A stretch of 19,805 nt of DNA from Pseudonocardiales bacterium (GCA_025465385.1 JAODNG010000488.1:1-19805); one strand, 5' to 3'. Positions 1-7,499 are shown, counted from the stretch's first letter. Program-made: numbers and translations. Notes: generated from the letters alone by a model not told the origin.

Positions 1-359
1 CGCCACGAGTCGTTCTTCTCGGAGTGCTTGATCCCGGTGCCGGCGCTCATCCGTTGGGCCAGTCCCGGGTAGATCACTCCGAGGTTGCCCTTGGAGTCCT
101 CGTGGACCAGGGAACCCTCCAGCACCCAGGTGACGATCTCCATATCGCGGTGCGGGTGAGTTTCGAATCCCATCCCAGGCTTCACGACATCATCGTTGCT
201 CACCAGCAGCAGGCCGAAGTGAATGTTGGCCGGATCGAAGTGGCGCCCGAAAGAAAAGCTGTGCCGGGAACTCAGCCATTCGAGCTCAGTGTGCTTGCGG
301 TCTCCCGCCCGGCGCACATCGACCCGGGGTATGAGCTTAGGTGGCGCGCTGACCATCAT
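1..359 (-). CDS. Pirin family protein, truncated by the window edge
   Basis: Translating the reverse strand from the ATG at 359 gives 119 open codons running off the left edge, so only the N-terminal cupin half is visible. It carries the pirin pattern THPHRDMEIVTWVLEG (about residues 67-82) followed by QRMSAGTGIKHSE (about 102-114). His68, His70, His112 and Glu114 are spaced like the four Fe ligands of the pirin cupin. Pirins are non-haem iron cupins; some have quercetinase activity and others act as redox or transcriptional cofactors, so the biochemical role here is open. A GAGGAG Shine-Dalgarno lies just upstream. The two tandem ATGs at 359 and 356 are both possible, and 356 has the better spacing. 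The gene is divergent from the fatty-acid regulator, with about 105 bases between them. The family call is firm. Confidence 0.93.
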   Translation of the reverse strand, partial: MMVSAPPKLIPRVDVRRAGDRKHTELEWLSSRHSFSFGRHFDPANIHFGLLLVSNDDVVKPGMGFETHPHRDMEIVTWVLEGSLVHEDSKGNLGVIYPGLAQRMSAGTGIKHSEKNDSW

Positions 360-409
360 CTCTCCTCGACTGTATCTCCACGACAATCCCCACGATCTGT
401 CTCAACGAC

Positions 410-418
410 TTGTGACAA
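410..418. promoter_or_regulatory. Small palindrome TTGTGACAA upstream of the PucR regulator
   Basis: TTGT-G-ACAA is a perfect 4-bp dyad with a one-base centre, in the spacer between the divergent pirin and regulator genes. The same CTTGTG half-site occurs in the longer dyad ahead of fabD. It may be an autoregulatory operator. This is inferred from symmetry and position only; a 9-bp palindrome can arise by chance. Confidence 0.35.
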
Positions 419-452
419 ACACTATCGCGCAAAGCCGTTGGGGCTGCCGTGC

Positions 453-458
453 GATGCT
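453..458 (+). promoter_or_regulatory. Possible -10 box (GATGCT) for a leaderless regulator transcript
   Basis: The hexamer keeps the key A at position 2 and T at position 6 and ends exactly seven bases before the ATG at 465, so transcription would start on the first base of the start codon. No Shine-Dalgarno is visible before this ATG. The match is weak on sequence alone. Confidence 0.3.
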
Positions 459-464
459 GACGCC

Positions 465-1649
465 ATGACCATCGAGGCGGACTCCCACCCGCTGTCCGCC
501 AGCACGCTGCGCAGCCTGGCACGGGCCTCTGGCGGACTAGCCACGGCCAGCGTGGCCGAGATGGAGCAGCGTTATCCCTGGTTCCGCAGGCTATCGGCCG
601 ACCAGCGGGCCGGGGTGCTGCTGGTCACCCAAGCCAGCGTGGCGAACTTCGTCGAGTGGCTCAAAGATCCGCAGCACTCGATCAAGCTCACGATCGACGC
701 TTTTCGCACCGCGCCACGAGATCTGACGCATTGGGTCAGCCTGCGCCAAACCGTTGAGCTGGTCAGGGTCGCTGCCCTGGTGTTCGAGCAGCAGCTGCCC
801 GAACTCGCCGCCGACGATGCCGAACGCACCGTGCTCACCGAGGCCTCGTTGCGATACAGCCGAGAGGTCGCCTTCGCCGCAGCCAGCACCTACGCCGGCG
901 CCGCCGAGGCCCGGGGCGCCTGGGACGCCCGGCTGGAAGCGCTGGTGGTGGACGGCATCATGCGCGGGGATGGCGAGGAGTCGCTGCTGTCCCGCGCAGC
1001 GGCACTGGGTTTGGAACCCGCGGCTCCGGCGACAGTGCTGGTCGGCAATCCACCTCCGGAGGAACCGCCGGAGCTGCTCGCCGACATTCGCGGTAGCGCC
1101 ATCCGTACCGGGCGCGGGATGCTCGTCGGGGTACAGGGATCCCGCCTGGTGTTGGTAGTCAGCGGCCGCCCCGATTCACCGGAAAACCCACAATGGATGA
1201 TCGAGGCCTTCGGCGCAGGTCCGGTGGTCGTCGGGCCGACGGTCCCGTCGCTGGCCGAGGCACACCGCAGCGCCGCCGACGCGTTATCCGGGCTGCGCGC
1301 CGTGGCGGCCTGGCCCACAGCACCGCGCCCGGTGCCGGCCGCCGAGTTACTTCCCGAGCGCGCGCTGGCCGGAGACCCGGAGGCGGAGCGGCTGCTGGTA
1401 GACGAGGTGATGCGCCCGCTGGCGGCGGCCAGCGGTGGACTGGTCGAGACGCTCGATGCTTACTTCGACGCTGGCGGAGTACTGGAGGCTTGCGCCCGGC
1501 GGTTGTTCGTGCACCCCAACACAGTTCGCTACCGGTTGCGCCGGATCGCCGACATCACCGGGCGGGTACCCGGTGACCCGCGAGATGGGCTAGTGCTGCG
1601 AGTGGGCATGGCGGTCGGTCGGCTGGCCCGATCCCGCGGCTTGTGGTGA
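465..1649 (+). CDS. PucR-family transcriptional regulator of fatty-acid synthesis (MabR/FasR-like)
   Basis: This 394-residue protein has the PucR/CdaR layout. A helical N-terminal region spans about 1-150, a degenerate GGDEF-like middle domain about 155-290, and a C-terminal PucR helix-turn-helix about 338-366 (core RLFVHPNTVRYRLRRIADIT). The frame stays open upstream to position 24, but that part lies antisense to the pirin gene. The ATG at 465 starts just before the conserved N-terminal region and is preferred. Regulators of this family sit directly ahead of fabD in Mycobacterium (MabR) and Streptomyces (FasR), where they activate the FAS-II genes. The identical placement here supports the same job. 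Effector ligands in this family are thought to be long-chain acyl-CoAs, which cannot be read from sequence. The gene ends 93 bases before fabD. Confidence 0.9.
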   Translation: MTIEADSHPLSASTLRSLARASGGLATASVAEMEQRYPWFRRLSADQRAGVLLVTQASVANFVEWLKDPQHSIKLTIDAFRTAPRDLTHWVSLRQTVELVRVAALVFEQQLPELAADDAERTVLTEASLRYSREVAFAAASTYAGAAEARGAWDARLEALVVDGIMRGDGEESLLSRAAALGLEPAAPATVLVGNPPPEEPPELLADIRGSAIRTGRGMLVGVQGSRLVLVVSGRPDSPENPQWMIEAFGAGPVVVGPTVPSLAEAHRSAADALSGLRAVAAWPTAPRPVPAAELLPERALAGDPEAERLLVDEVMRPLAAASGGLVETLDAYFDAGGVLEACARRLFVHPNTVRYRLRRIADITGRVPGDPRDGLVLRVGMAVGRLARSRGLW

Positions 1650-1674
1650 CGAAGCTTTGTAGGTAATCCACAAG
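1640..1674. promoter_or_regulatory. Inverted repeat CTTGTGG-N21-CCACAAG ahead of fabD
   Basis: CTTGTGG at 1640-1646 and its exact reverse complement CCACAAG at 1668-1674 are separated by 21 bases. The left arm is inside the last codons of the regulator and the right arm is in the regulator-fabD spacer. The arm centres are 28 bp apart, which is compatible with a dimeric or tetrameric protein contacting separate DNA turns. The position fits an operator for the adjacent PucR regulator. That role is inferred; the symmetry is seen directly. Confidence 0.5.
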
Positions 1675-1742
1675 AATGTGTCGGTGGACTTCGTGACGCA
1701 CAGCATCACGGCCGCTGCCAGGCAGGGTGTTCAGTAAGCGGA

Positions 1743-2720
1743 ATGATTTCGCTGCTCGCACCCGGACAGGGTGCCCAGTCCCCTGGCATGCTGGCGCCAT
1801 GGCTGGCGCTGCGGGGCGCGCAGCAGCGGATCGCGGCGTGGTCAGAGATCGTCGGGCTGGATCTGCGACGGCTGGGCACCACAGCGACTGCCGACGAAAT
1901 CAAAGACACTGCGGTGACCCAGCCGCTGGTCGTCGCGCTGTCATTGTTGGCCGCGGCGGAGTTGGCGCTACGGATGGACCTGCCGACCGATGCCCCGGTC
2001 GTCGGACACTCGGTCGGTGAACTCACCGCAGCAGCCGTGGCCGGGGTCCTCACCGCAGAGGAGGCGGTTGGGTTCGCAGCCGTCAGGGGCCAGGAAATGG
2101 CCGGGGCATGTGCTCTGGAGCCGACCGGAATGTCCGCGGTACTCGGGGGCGATCCCGATGACGTTATGGCGGTGCTGGCCGAGTTGGGATTGGAGCCGGC
2201 CAACTACAACGGCGCCGGCCAGATCGTCGTCGCCGGCCGCCTCGATGCGCTGGCGACGCTGGCGGCACACAGGCCGGCCCGGACACGGGTGATGCCGTTG
2301 CCCGTTGCGGGGGCGTTCCACACCCCCTTCATGGCACCGGCCCAGCACGCGTTGGCCCGGTACGCCACCCAGCTCACCGCCAAGCAGCCAGCGCGCCCGT
2401 TGCTGTCCAACGCCGACGGTGAGGTGGTCGACGATGGCACCGAGATGCTGCACCGGCTGGTCACGCAGGTGACCAGACCGGTTCGCTGGGATTCCTGTAT
2501 GGCAACACTGGGCGCCTTGGCCGTCACCGCAACGGTCGAACTTCCGCCCGCCGGCACACTGTCCGGCTTGGTGAAACGAGACATGAGGGGCACTGCCACC
2601 CTGGTGCTGAAAACTCCCGAAGACCTCGACAAGGTCGCCGGGCTGATCCGTGATCAGTTCGGGGCCGCCCGCGGCGGACCCGATCACTCAGGAGCCGACC
2701 TATCAGGAACATTGGTGTGA
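1743..2720 (+). CDS. fabD: Malonyl-CoA:ACP transacylase FabD
   Basis: FabD transfers the malonyl group from malonyl-CoA to the phosphopantetheine arm of ACP, supplying the extender unit for FAS-II. The 325-residue protein begins with the family signature LLAPGQGAQ. It has the nucleophile elbow GHSVGE (Ser90), the NYNGAGQIVVAG loop (about 154-165) and the catalytic AFHTPFM histidine (His193), so the Ser-His pair is intact. Length is normal for the family. The ATG at 1743 has only a weak purine-rich upstream stretch, but the conserved N-terminus starts right there. The stop overlaps the fabH start in a GTGA, indicating translational coupling. It is the first structural gene of the operon. Confidence 0.97.
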   Translation: MISLLAPGQGAQSPGMLAPWLALRGAQQRIAAWSEIVGLDLRRLGTTATADEIKDTAVTQPLVVALSLLAAAELALRMDLPTDAPVVGHSVGELTAAAVAGVLTAEEAVGFAAVRGQEMAGACALEPTGMSAVLGGDPDDVMAVLAELGLEPANYNGAGQIVVAGRLDALATLAAHRPARTRVMPLPVAGAFHTPFMAPAQHALARYATQLTAKQPARPLLSNADGEVVDDGTEMLHRLVTQVTRPVRWDSCMATLGALAVTATVELPPAGTLSGLVKRDMRGTATLVLKTPEDLDKVAGLIRDQFGAARGGPDHSGADLSGTLV

Positions 2721-3709
2721 GACCCCCCCTCCGGCAGCTCAGCCCGACCGCTGGTGCGCGCATCCTCGGATTGGGCAGCAGACAGCCCGAGCAGATTGTG
2801 ACCAATGCCGACATCGCCGCACGCGGGGTCGATACCAACGACGAATGGATCCGAGCCCGGGTGGGCATCGTCGAACGGCGCTTCGCCGGCAACGATCAGT
2901 CAGTCGTGGACATGGCAGTCGATGCAGGTTCCAAGGCCCTCGCTGACGCCGGACTGGCCCCCGGCGAGATTGACGCAGTCCTGGTCGCAACCTGCACGAT
3001 GCCCAGCTACATTCCTAACGCCGCCGCGCAGACCGCAGACCGGATCGGGGTGCGTGCCGCTCCCGCCTTCGACATCAACGCCGCCTGCGCTGGCTTCTGC
3101 TACGGGTTGGGAACCGCATCGGACATGATCCGCGCCGGGTCCGCGCGGCACGTGCTGGTGATCGGTTCGGAGAAGCTTTCCGATTGGGTGGACCCCATGG
3201 ATCGCTCCACCTGCATCATCTTCGCCGACGGCGCGGGCGCGGCGGTGGTCGGCCCGGCTGACCACGACGAGCGGCCCGGGATCGGTCCGATTGCCGCAGG
3301 CAGCGCCGGGGACCTGGTCGAGACCATCGTCGTAGCAGACCGCAATTCCTTCATCCGCCAAGAGGGCCAGGAGGTGTACCGATGGGCGATCACCCAGATC
3401 GCGCCGGTGGCGCTACGGGCACTCGAGTTGGCCGGAGTCAGTCCGGCGGACGTCGACGTGCTGGTACCGCATCAGGCCAACCTGCGCATCGTTGAAGCTA
3501 TCGCCAAGCGCATGCGGGCCGCCGGAGCCCGCGAGGACATGGTGGTGGCCGACGATATCGTCCACTCGGGCAACACATCTTCGGCGTCGATCCCACTCGC
3601 GCTGGACCACATGCGTGCCGAGGGGCGAGTCCGTTCGGGAGATCTCGCTCTGCTGGTCGGATTCGGCGCTGGGCTGTCGTATGCGGGTCAGGCGGTGGTT
3701 CTACCGTGA
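2717..3709 (+). CDS. fabH: Beta-ketoacyl-ACP synthase III FabH
   Basis: FabH condenses an acyl-CoA primer with malonyl-ACP to start each fatty acid chain. The 330-residue protein has the thiolase-fold catalytic triad Cys124 (INAACAGFCYGL), His252 (VPHQANLRI) and Asn286 (HSGNTSSAS), plus the C-terminal GFGAGLSYAG glycine-rich loop. The GTG start at 2717 overlaps the fabD stop by four bases and is preceded by AGGA at suitable spacing. In Mycobacterium tuberculosis fabH lies away from the fabD-acpM-kasA cluster, whereas in Streptomyces it is inside, so the layout here is Streptomyces-like. Primer preference (straight or branched acyl-CoA) cannot be told from these motifs. It is followed by a 107-base spacer rich in hairpins. 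Confidence 0.97.
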   Translation: MRPPLRQLSPTAGARILGLGSRQPEQIVTNADIAARGVDTNDEWIRARVGIVERRFAGNDQSVVDMAVDAGSKALADAGLAPGEIDAVLVATCTMPSYIPNAAAQTADRIGVRAAPAFDINAACAGFCYGLGTASDMIRAGSARHVLVIGSEKLSDWVDPMDRSTCIIFADGAGAAVVGPADHDERPGIGPIAAGSAGDLVETIVVADRNSFIRQEGQEVYRWAITQIAPVALRALELAGVSPADVDVLVPHQANLRIVEAIAKRMRAAGAREDMVVADDIVHSGNTSSASIPLALDHMRAEGRVRSGDLALLVGFGAGLSYAGQAVVLP

Positions 3710-3712
3710 ACG

Positions 3713-3729
3713 ACCCTGCCGTGCAGGGT
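3713..3729 (+). terminator. Compact hairpin just after fabH (possible attenuator)
   Basis: ACCCTGC at 3713-3719 and GCAGGGT at 3723-3729 form a perfect 7-bp stem with a 3-base loop, starting four bases after the fabH stop. No T-tract follows. Inside an operon this could be a partial terminator, a 3' end stabiliser or a processing site that sets ACP expression apart from fabD/fabH. A second, weaker stem (CGCT/AGCG, 3743-3746 with 3751-3754) follows it. Confidence 0.45.
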
Positions 3730-3787
3730 GCCGTCTGACCCGCGCTCCGCAGCGGGACGATACGTCGCAGTACGGGGCCAATGGTCC

Positions 3788-3803
3788 CGATCACCGGTGA
3801 TCG
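3788..3803. promoter_or_regulatory. Perfect 16-bp palindrome in the acpP leader
   Basis: CGATCACCGGTGATCG reads identically on both strands, with no mismatch and no spacer. It ends two bases before the purine-rich Shine-Dalgarno AGAAGGGA (3805-3812) and 13 bases before the acpP ATG. This could be a protein-binding operator for an internal acpP promoter. The spacerless centre makes a stable RNA hairpin less likely than a DNA-binding site. Confidence 0.5.
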
Positions 3804-3816
3804 ACAGAAGGGACAC

Positions 3817-4062
3817 ATGCAAGTGACGAACGAGGAGATCCTTCGTGGCCTCGCCGAGATTGTGAACGAGGTGGCGGGCGTCGAGACCAGCGAGATCACT
3901 CCGGAGAAGTCCTTCGTGGACGAGCTGGACATCGACTCGCTATCCATGGTGGAAATCGCCGTGCAGGTCGAGGATCGGTTTGGCGTCAAGGTGCCAGATG
4001 ATGTGCTGGCCAACCTCAAGACTGTGGGTGACGCGGTGGACTACGTCGCCAAAACCACGTGA
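3817..4062 (+). CDS. acpP: Acyl carrier protein
   Basis: This 81-residue acidic protein carries growing acyl chains during FAS-II. The phosphopantetheine attachment site is Ser41 in DELDIDSLSMVEIAVQ, which closely resembles mycobacterial AcpM and Streptomyces AcpP. It ends at the normal ACP boundary (DAVDYVAKTT) and lacks the long C-terminal extension of mycobacterial AcpM. That argues against a dedicated mycolate-elongation ACP. The frame is open 12 codons further upstream to 3781, but the ATG at 3817 is preceded by a good Shine-Dalgarno (AGAAGGGA) and matches the family N-terminus. It lies third in the operon, 60 bases before the condensing enzyme, and its leader contains several dyads that could adjust its expression. 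Confidence 0.96.
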   Translation: MQVTNEEILRGLAEIVNEVAGVETSEITPEKSFVDELDIDSLSMVEIAVQVEDRFGVKVPDDVLANLKTVGDAVDYVAKTT

Positions 4063-4122
4063 GGTCGAGGTACTCATCCGCGTGGACTCATCTGAGCGGA
4101 TTGATCTGGGCGGAGGCACCGA

Positions 4123-5346
4123 ATGATGACTGAGGTCGTCATCACTGGGCTCGGGGCGACCACCCCGCTCGGTGGGGATGTCGCATCGACCTGGGATGCA
4201 TTGCGCGCCGGCAAAAGTGGAGTCGTCGCTCTGACCGAAGACTGGGTTGAGCGCTTCGACCTACCCGTGCGGATCGCAGCGAAGCTTGCGGTCGATCCGG
4301 CCGATGCGCTCCCGCGGGTGCAGGCCCGCCGTTGGGACCGTTGTGAGCAGGTGGCCGTGATCGCTGCGCGAGAAGCCTGGCGGCACGCCGGCGCGCCGGA
4401 GGTGGAGCCGGAGCGGCTGGCTGTGGTGATCGGTACCGGAATCGGCGGCGCGTTGACCTTGCTCGGACAGGATGACCTGCTTGAGAACGCGGGGATGCGC
4501 AAGGTCTCGCCGCTGACCATCCCGATGCTGATGCCCAACGGACCCGCCGCGCATGTCGGGCTGGATCTGGGCGCTCGCGGGGGGGTGCACGCCCCGGTCG
4601 CCGCCTGCGCGTCAGGTGCGGAGGCGCTGGCCATCGCGTGGCGGATGCTGCGGGCCGGGGAGGTTGACGTGGTCGTGGCCGGCGGGGCCGAGGCGTGCAT
4701 CATCCCCATCACGCTGGCCGGGTTCGCCCAGATGCGAGCCATGAGCACCCGCAATGACGAGCCCGAACGAGCCTCCCGCCCGTTCGATATCGCCCGGGAC
4801 GGGTTCGTGCTCGGCGAGGGCGCCGGGGTGATGGTGCTCGAACGGGCGGAGTTCGCGGCGGCTCGGGGCGCCACGCGGCACGGTCGGTTGGCTGGGGTGG
4901 GCACCAGCTCCGATGGCCACCACATCACCGCCCCCGAGCCGGAAGGCATTGGAGCCGGCCGGGCGATCTCGACCGCGCTGCGTACCGCAGGCCTGGCCAA
5001 ATCCGACATCGGGCACGTCAATGCACACGCCACTGCCACTCCGGTCGGCGATGTCGCGGAGGCGGCCGCGATTCGGACCGCAGTCGGCGACCAGGCAGTC
5101 GTCACCGCACCAAAAGGCGCCCTGGGCCACCTACTCGGTGCCGCTGGCGCGGTCGAGGGTCTGGCTTGCGTGCTGGCGGTGCGCGACGGTGTCGTGCCTC
5201 CGACGCTGAATTTGGAGAACCTCGATCCGGGGGTACAGCTCGACGTCGTCACCGGCTCGGCCCGCGAGGTGGAGCTGCACGCCGCCGTCAACGACTCGTT
5301 CGGATTCGGCGGGCACAATGTCGCGCTCGTCTTCACCTCGGCTTGA
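4123..5346 (+). CDS. fabF: Beta-ketoacyl-ACP synthase II (FabF/KasA-like)
   Basis: This elongating condensing enzyme adds malonyl-ACP units to acyl-ACP. The 407-residue protein has the complete Cys-His-His set: Cys162 (VAACASGAEAL), His302 (NAHATATPVGD) and His336 with Lys331 (PKGALGHLLGAAG), plus the C-terminal NDSFGFGGHN loop. It shares with KasA the stretch MSTRNDEPERASRPFD (about 207-222). Two tandem ATGs (4123 and 4126) follow a clear GGAGG at 4112-4116. Mycobacteria have two adjacent copies, kasA and kasB; only one is present here before accD6. A single copy suits ordinary fatty-acid elongation rather than mycolate elongation. FabF and KasA cannot be separated by motif alone. Confidence 0.95.
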   Translation: MMTEVVITGLGATTPLGGDVASTWDALRAGKSGVVALTEDWVERFDLPVRIAAKLAVDPADALPRVQARRWDRCEQVAVIAAREAWRHAGAPEVEPERLAVVIGTGIGGALTLLGQDDLLENAGMRKVSPLTIPMLMPNGPAAHVGLDLGARGGVHAPVAACASGAEALAIAWRMLRAGEVDVVVAGGAEACIIPITLAGFAQMRAMSTRNDEPERASRPFDIARDGFVLGEGAGVMVLERAEFAAARGATRHGRLAGVGTSSDGHHITAPEPEGIGAGRAISTALRTAGLAKSDIGHVNAHATATPVGDVAEAAAIRTAVGDQAVVTAPKGALGHLLGAAGAVEGLACVLAVRDGVVPPTLNLENLDPGVQLDVVTGSAREVELHAAVNDSFGFGGHNVALVFTSA

Positions 5347-5386
5347 CCGGCGGCGGGTAAGACACTCGCTCTTGAGGAGACCACGG

Positions 5387-6877
5387 ATGACAGCTCTGGC
5401 TCATCGTGCCCGCACAGATGCCCAGCCAAGCAATGGTGTCCAGCCCACAGATGACCGGCCCAGCACTGGCAGAGCTGCTGATCCGCGCGACCCGGAAGTG
5501 CGCCTGACGTGCCTGCTCGACCCGGGCACCATCGTATCGCTGCGCCCCCGCGACACCAGCGGAGCGTTTGCCGCCCGCGGCCGCATCGACGGGGCCAAGG
5601 TAGTCGCGTACTGCACCGACGCCACGATGTCGGGCGGGGCGATGGGGTCGGAGGGCTGCCGGCACATCGTGGAAGCCATCGACACTGCGATCCGGGAGCG
5701 GACACCGGTGATCGGGTTGTGGCACTCCGGTGGGGCGCGATTGGCCGAGGGTGTGGAAGCTCTCGACGCCGTCGGTCAGGTGTTCGCCGCCATGGTGCGC
5801 GCGTCGGGGCGGGTGCCGCAGATCTCCGTGGTTCTCGGCGCCGCCGCGGGTGGAGCCGCTTATGGTCCCGCGCTCACCGACGTCGTTATCATGGCGCCGG
5901 AGGGGCGGGTGTTCGTCACCGGTCCGGACGTGGTCCGCAGCGTCACCGGCGAGCAGATCGACATGGAGGCGCTGGGCGGCCCCAGCGCCCACGGCAAGAA
6001 ATCCGGCTTGGCCCACATAGTCGCCGAGTCCGAGCCTGACGCATTGCTCCGGGCCCGTCATATCGCCGGCCTGTTCGCCCGCCCGGGGATGTTCGATCTG
6101 CACTCCATGGGCGAAGACGCCGACCTTTCGGAGTACCTGCCACCGCAGCGGCAACGCGCGTACGACGTCCACCCGCTGCTGCATGCCATGCTCGACGATC
6201 CTGACCAGCACAGTGCGGCTGGCGGGTTCGCTGAGTTGCAGCCCAAATGGGCACCCAACATCGTCGTGGGATTGGGCAGGTTCGCCGGGCGGACCATCGG
6301 AGTGATCGCGAACAATCCGCTGCGGCTCGGGGGGTGCCTGGACTCGGCTTCGGCGGAGAAGGCATCGCGCTTCGTGCGGATGTGTGACGCGTTCGGAGTG
6401 CCGATGCTCGTCATGGTCGACGTGCCCGGGTACCTACCCGGCGTCGGTCAGGAATGGGACGGCGTGGTGCGTCGCGGCGCGAAGTTGCTGCATGCCTTCG
6501 CCGAAGCAGTCGTGCCCCGGGTCACCCTGGTGACTCGCAAGGCCTTCGGCGGTGCCTACATCGCGATGAATTCCCGGTCGCTGGGTGCCACTCAGGTCTT
6601 CGCCTGGCCCGACGCCGAGGTCGCCGTGATGGGTGCCAAGGCCGCGGTGGGCATCCTGCACCGCAAGGCATTAGCCGCCGCGGCGGAGGACGAGCGTGAG
6701 GCGTTGCACGGCAAACTCGCTGAGCACCATGAACAGATCGCAGGTGGGGTGGACCGAGCTGTGGCGATTGGAGTGGTGGACGAGGTGATCAAGCCAGCGC
6801 AAACCCGGCGACGCCTGGCCGAAGCACTCGCCGCGGCACCTGCCGGCCGCGGCGCGCACGGCAACATCCCGCTGTAG
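5387..6877 (+). CDS. accD6: Acyl-CoA carboxylase beta subunit (AccD6-like carboxyltransferase)
   Basis: The product is the carboxyltransferase half of a biotin-dependent acyl-CoA carboxylase, which makes malonyl-CoA when paired with a biotinylated alpha subunit encoded elsewhere. The 496-residue protein shows both crotonase-like halves. The N-terminal half has WHSGGARLAEG (112-122) and the AAAGGAAYGPALTDVV oxyanion loop (152-167); the C-terminal half has VDVPGYLPG (344-352), RKAFGGAYIAMNSRSLG (384-400) and the family ending HGNIPL. Similarity to mycobacterial AccD6 is very close from memory. The N-terminus is about 20 residues longer and low in complexity. The ATG at 5387 follows GAGGAG; the frame remains open upstream to 5318 inside fabF, which is rejected. 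It closes the FAS-II operon, 40 bases after fabF. Confidence 0.95.
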   Translation: MTALAHRARTDAQPSNGVQPTDDRPSTGRAADPRDPEVRLTCLLDPGTIVSLRPRDTSGAFAARGRIDGAKVVAYCTDATMSGGAMGSEGCRHIVEAIDTAIRERTPVIGLWHSGGARLAEGVEALDAVGQVFAAMVRASGRVPQISVVLGAAAGGAAYGPALTDVVIMAPEGRVFVTGPDVVRSVTGEQIDMEALGGPSAHGKKSGLAHIVAESEPDALLRARHIAGLFARPGMFDLHSMGEDADLSEYLPPQRQRAYDVHPLLHAMLDDPDQHSAAGGFAELQPKWAPNIVVGLGRFAGRTIGVIANNPLRLGGCLDSASAEKASRFVRMCDAFGVPMLVMVDVPGYLPGVGQEWDGVVRRGAKLLHAFAEAVVPRVTLVTRKAFGGAYIAMNSRSLGATQVFAWPDAEVAVMGAKAAVGILHRKALAAAAEDEREALHGKLAEHHEQIAGGVDRAVAIGVVDEVIKPAQTRRRLAEALAAAPAGRGAHGNIPL

Positions 6878-6893
6878 TCGCGAAAACGCACAC

Positions 6894-7493
6894 TCAGCAG
6901 GCCGCGCGCAGGTTGTCGCTCGGCCCGGTCGGACCCATCCGTAGTTGGTCGCCTTCGCCGATCAGCGGGTAGGACACCCACCAACGCAGGCACCTCACCG
7001 GCAGGTCGGGTGGTGCATCCGCGGGGTTCTGCAGGCTGGTGAACGACGTCAGCGCGACCAGCCCACCACCGGGTCGGGGCTCGAGCCGGTGCACCACGAT
7101 GGTGCCAATCAGCGTGGACCGGTACTGACCGTGCCAGGCGCTCTCACCGACGTCACGCGCCAACTGCGGGATGACCGCGCTACGCCACAGCGGGTAGTCG
7201 CCTCCGTTGATGGCGTCGAAGTACCTCTGCAACACCTTTCGGATCCGGTCTGCGTCCGGATGCACTGCGGCATCCTCGACGAGCACGACAGCGGCCGGCC
7301 CAGGCTCGGGGCCTTTCGGCGCCGCCCCGTTGCCGACTGAGACCCCGCCCGAGGCACCGCTCGTAGCGATACCAACCGATCCAGCGGCGGGCGGCAGGCC
7401 GCGCAGGATCATCCCGGCACCCACCGCACCGGCCAGCACAACGATGATCACTCCGAGGAGGACCCACCCGCGTCGGGCGACGTGCTGCGCCAC
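6894..7493 (-). CDS. Membrane-anchored protein of unknown function
   Basis: I do not recognise a named family. The 199-residue product has a short basic N-terminus, one hydrophobic segment at about 11-31 (WVLLGVIIVVLAGAVGAGMI), a Gly/Ala/Pro-rich linker to about 68, and a compact domain at about 75-199. The domain start (DADRIRKVLQRYFDAINGGDYPLW) resembles the first helices of NTF2-like/SnoaL folds found in actinobacterial secreted or anchored proteins; this is a weak inference. The topology suggests a single-pass anchor with the domain outside the membrane. The GTG start has no Shine-Dalgarno, but TAGTCT lies at the correct distance for a leaderless transcript. It is convergent with accD6 across 16 bases and lies 38 bases downstream of the DUF3145 gene. 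Confidence 0.75.
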   Translation of the reverse strand: MAQHVARRGWVLLGVIIVVLAGAVGAGMILRGLPPAAGSVGIATSGASGGVSVGNGAAPKGPEPGPAAVVLVEDAAVHPDADRIRKVLQRYFDAINGGDYPLWRSAVIPQLARDVGESAWHGQYRSTLIGTIVVHRLEPRPGGGLVALTSFTSLQNPADAPPDLPVRCLRWWVSYPLIGEGDQLRMGPTGPSDNLRAAC

Positions 7494-7499
7494 TGGGGC

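Noticed and set aside
24..464. N-terminal extension of the PucR regulator to an upstream start
   Set aside because: This stretch is antisense to a well-conserved pirin gene, and the family N-terminus begins near the ATG at 465.
3781..3816. Twelve-codon N-terminal extension of acpP
   Set aside because: It would include the palindrome and the Shine-Dalgarno, and it does not fit the ACP family start.
4074..5705. Long minus-strand open frame of 543 codons opposite fabF and accD6
   Set aside because: It is a high-GC antisense shadow. The protein is low-complexity Ser/Ala/Arg/Pro-rich with no motif, while the plus-strand genes have complete active sites.
5333..6211. Minus-strand open frame of 292 codons opposite accD6
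   Set aside because: It is a shadow of a strongly conserved carboxyltransferase and has no motif of its own.
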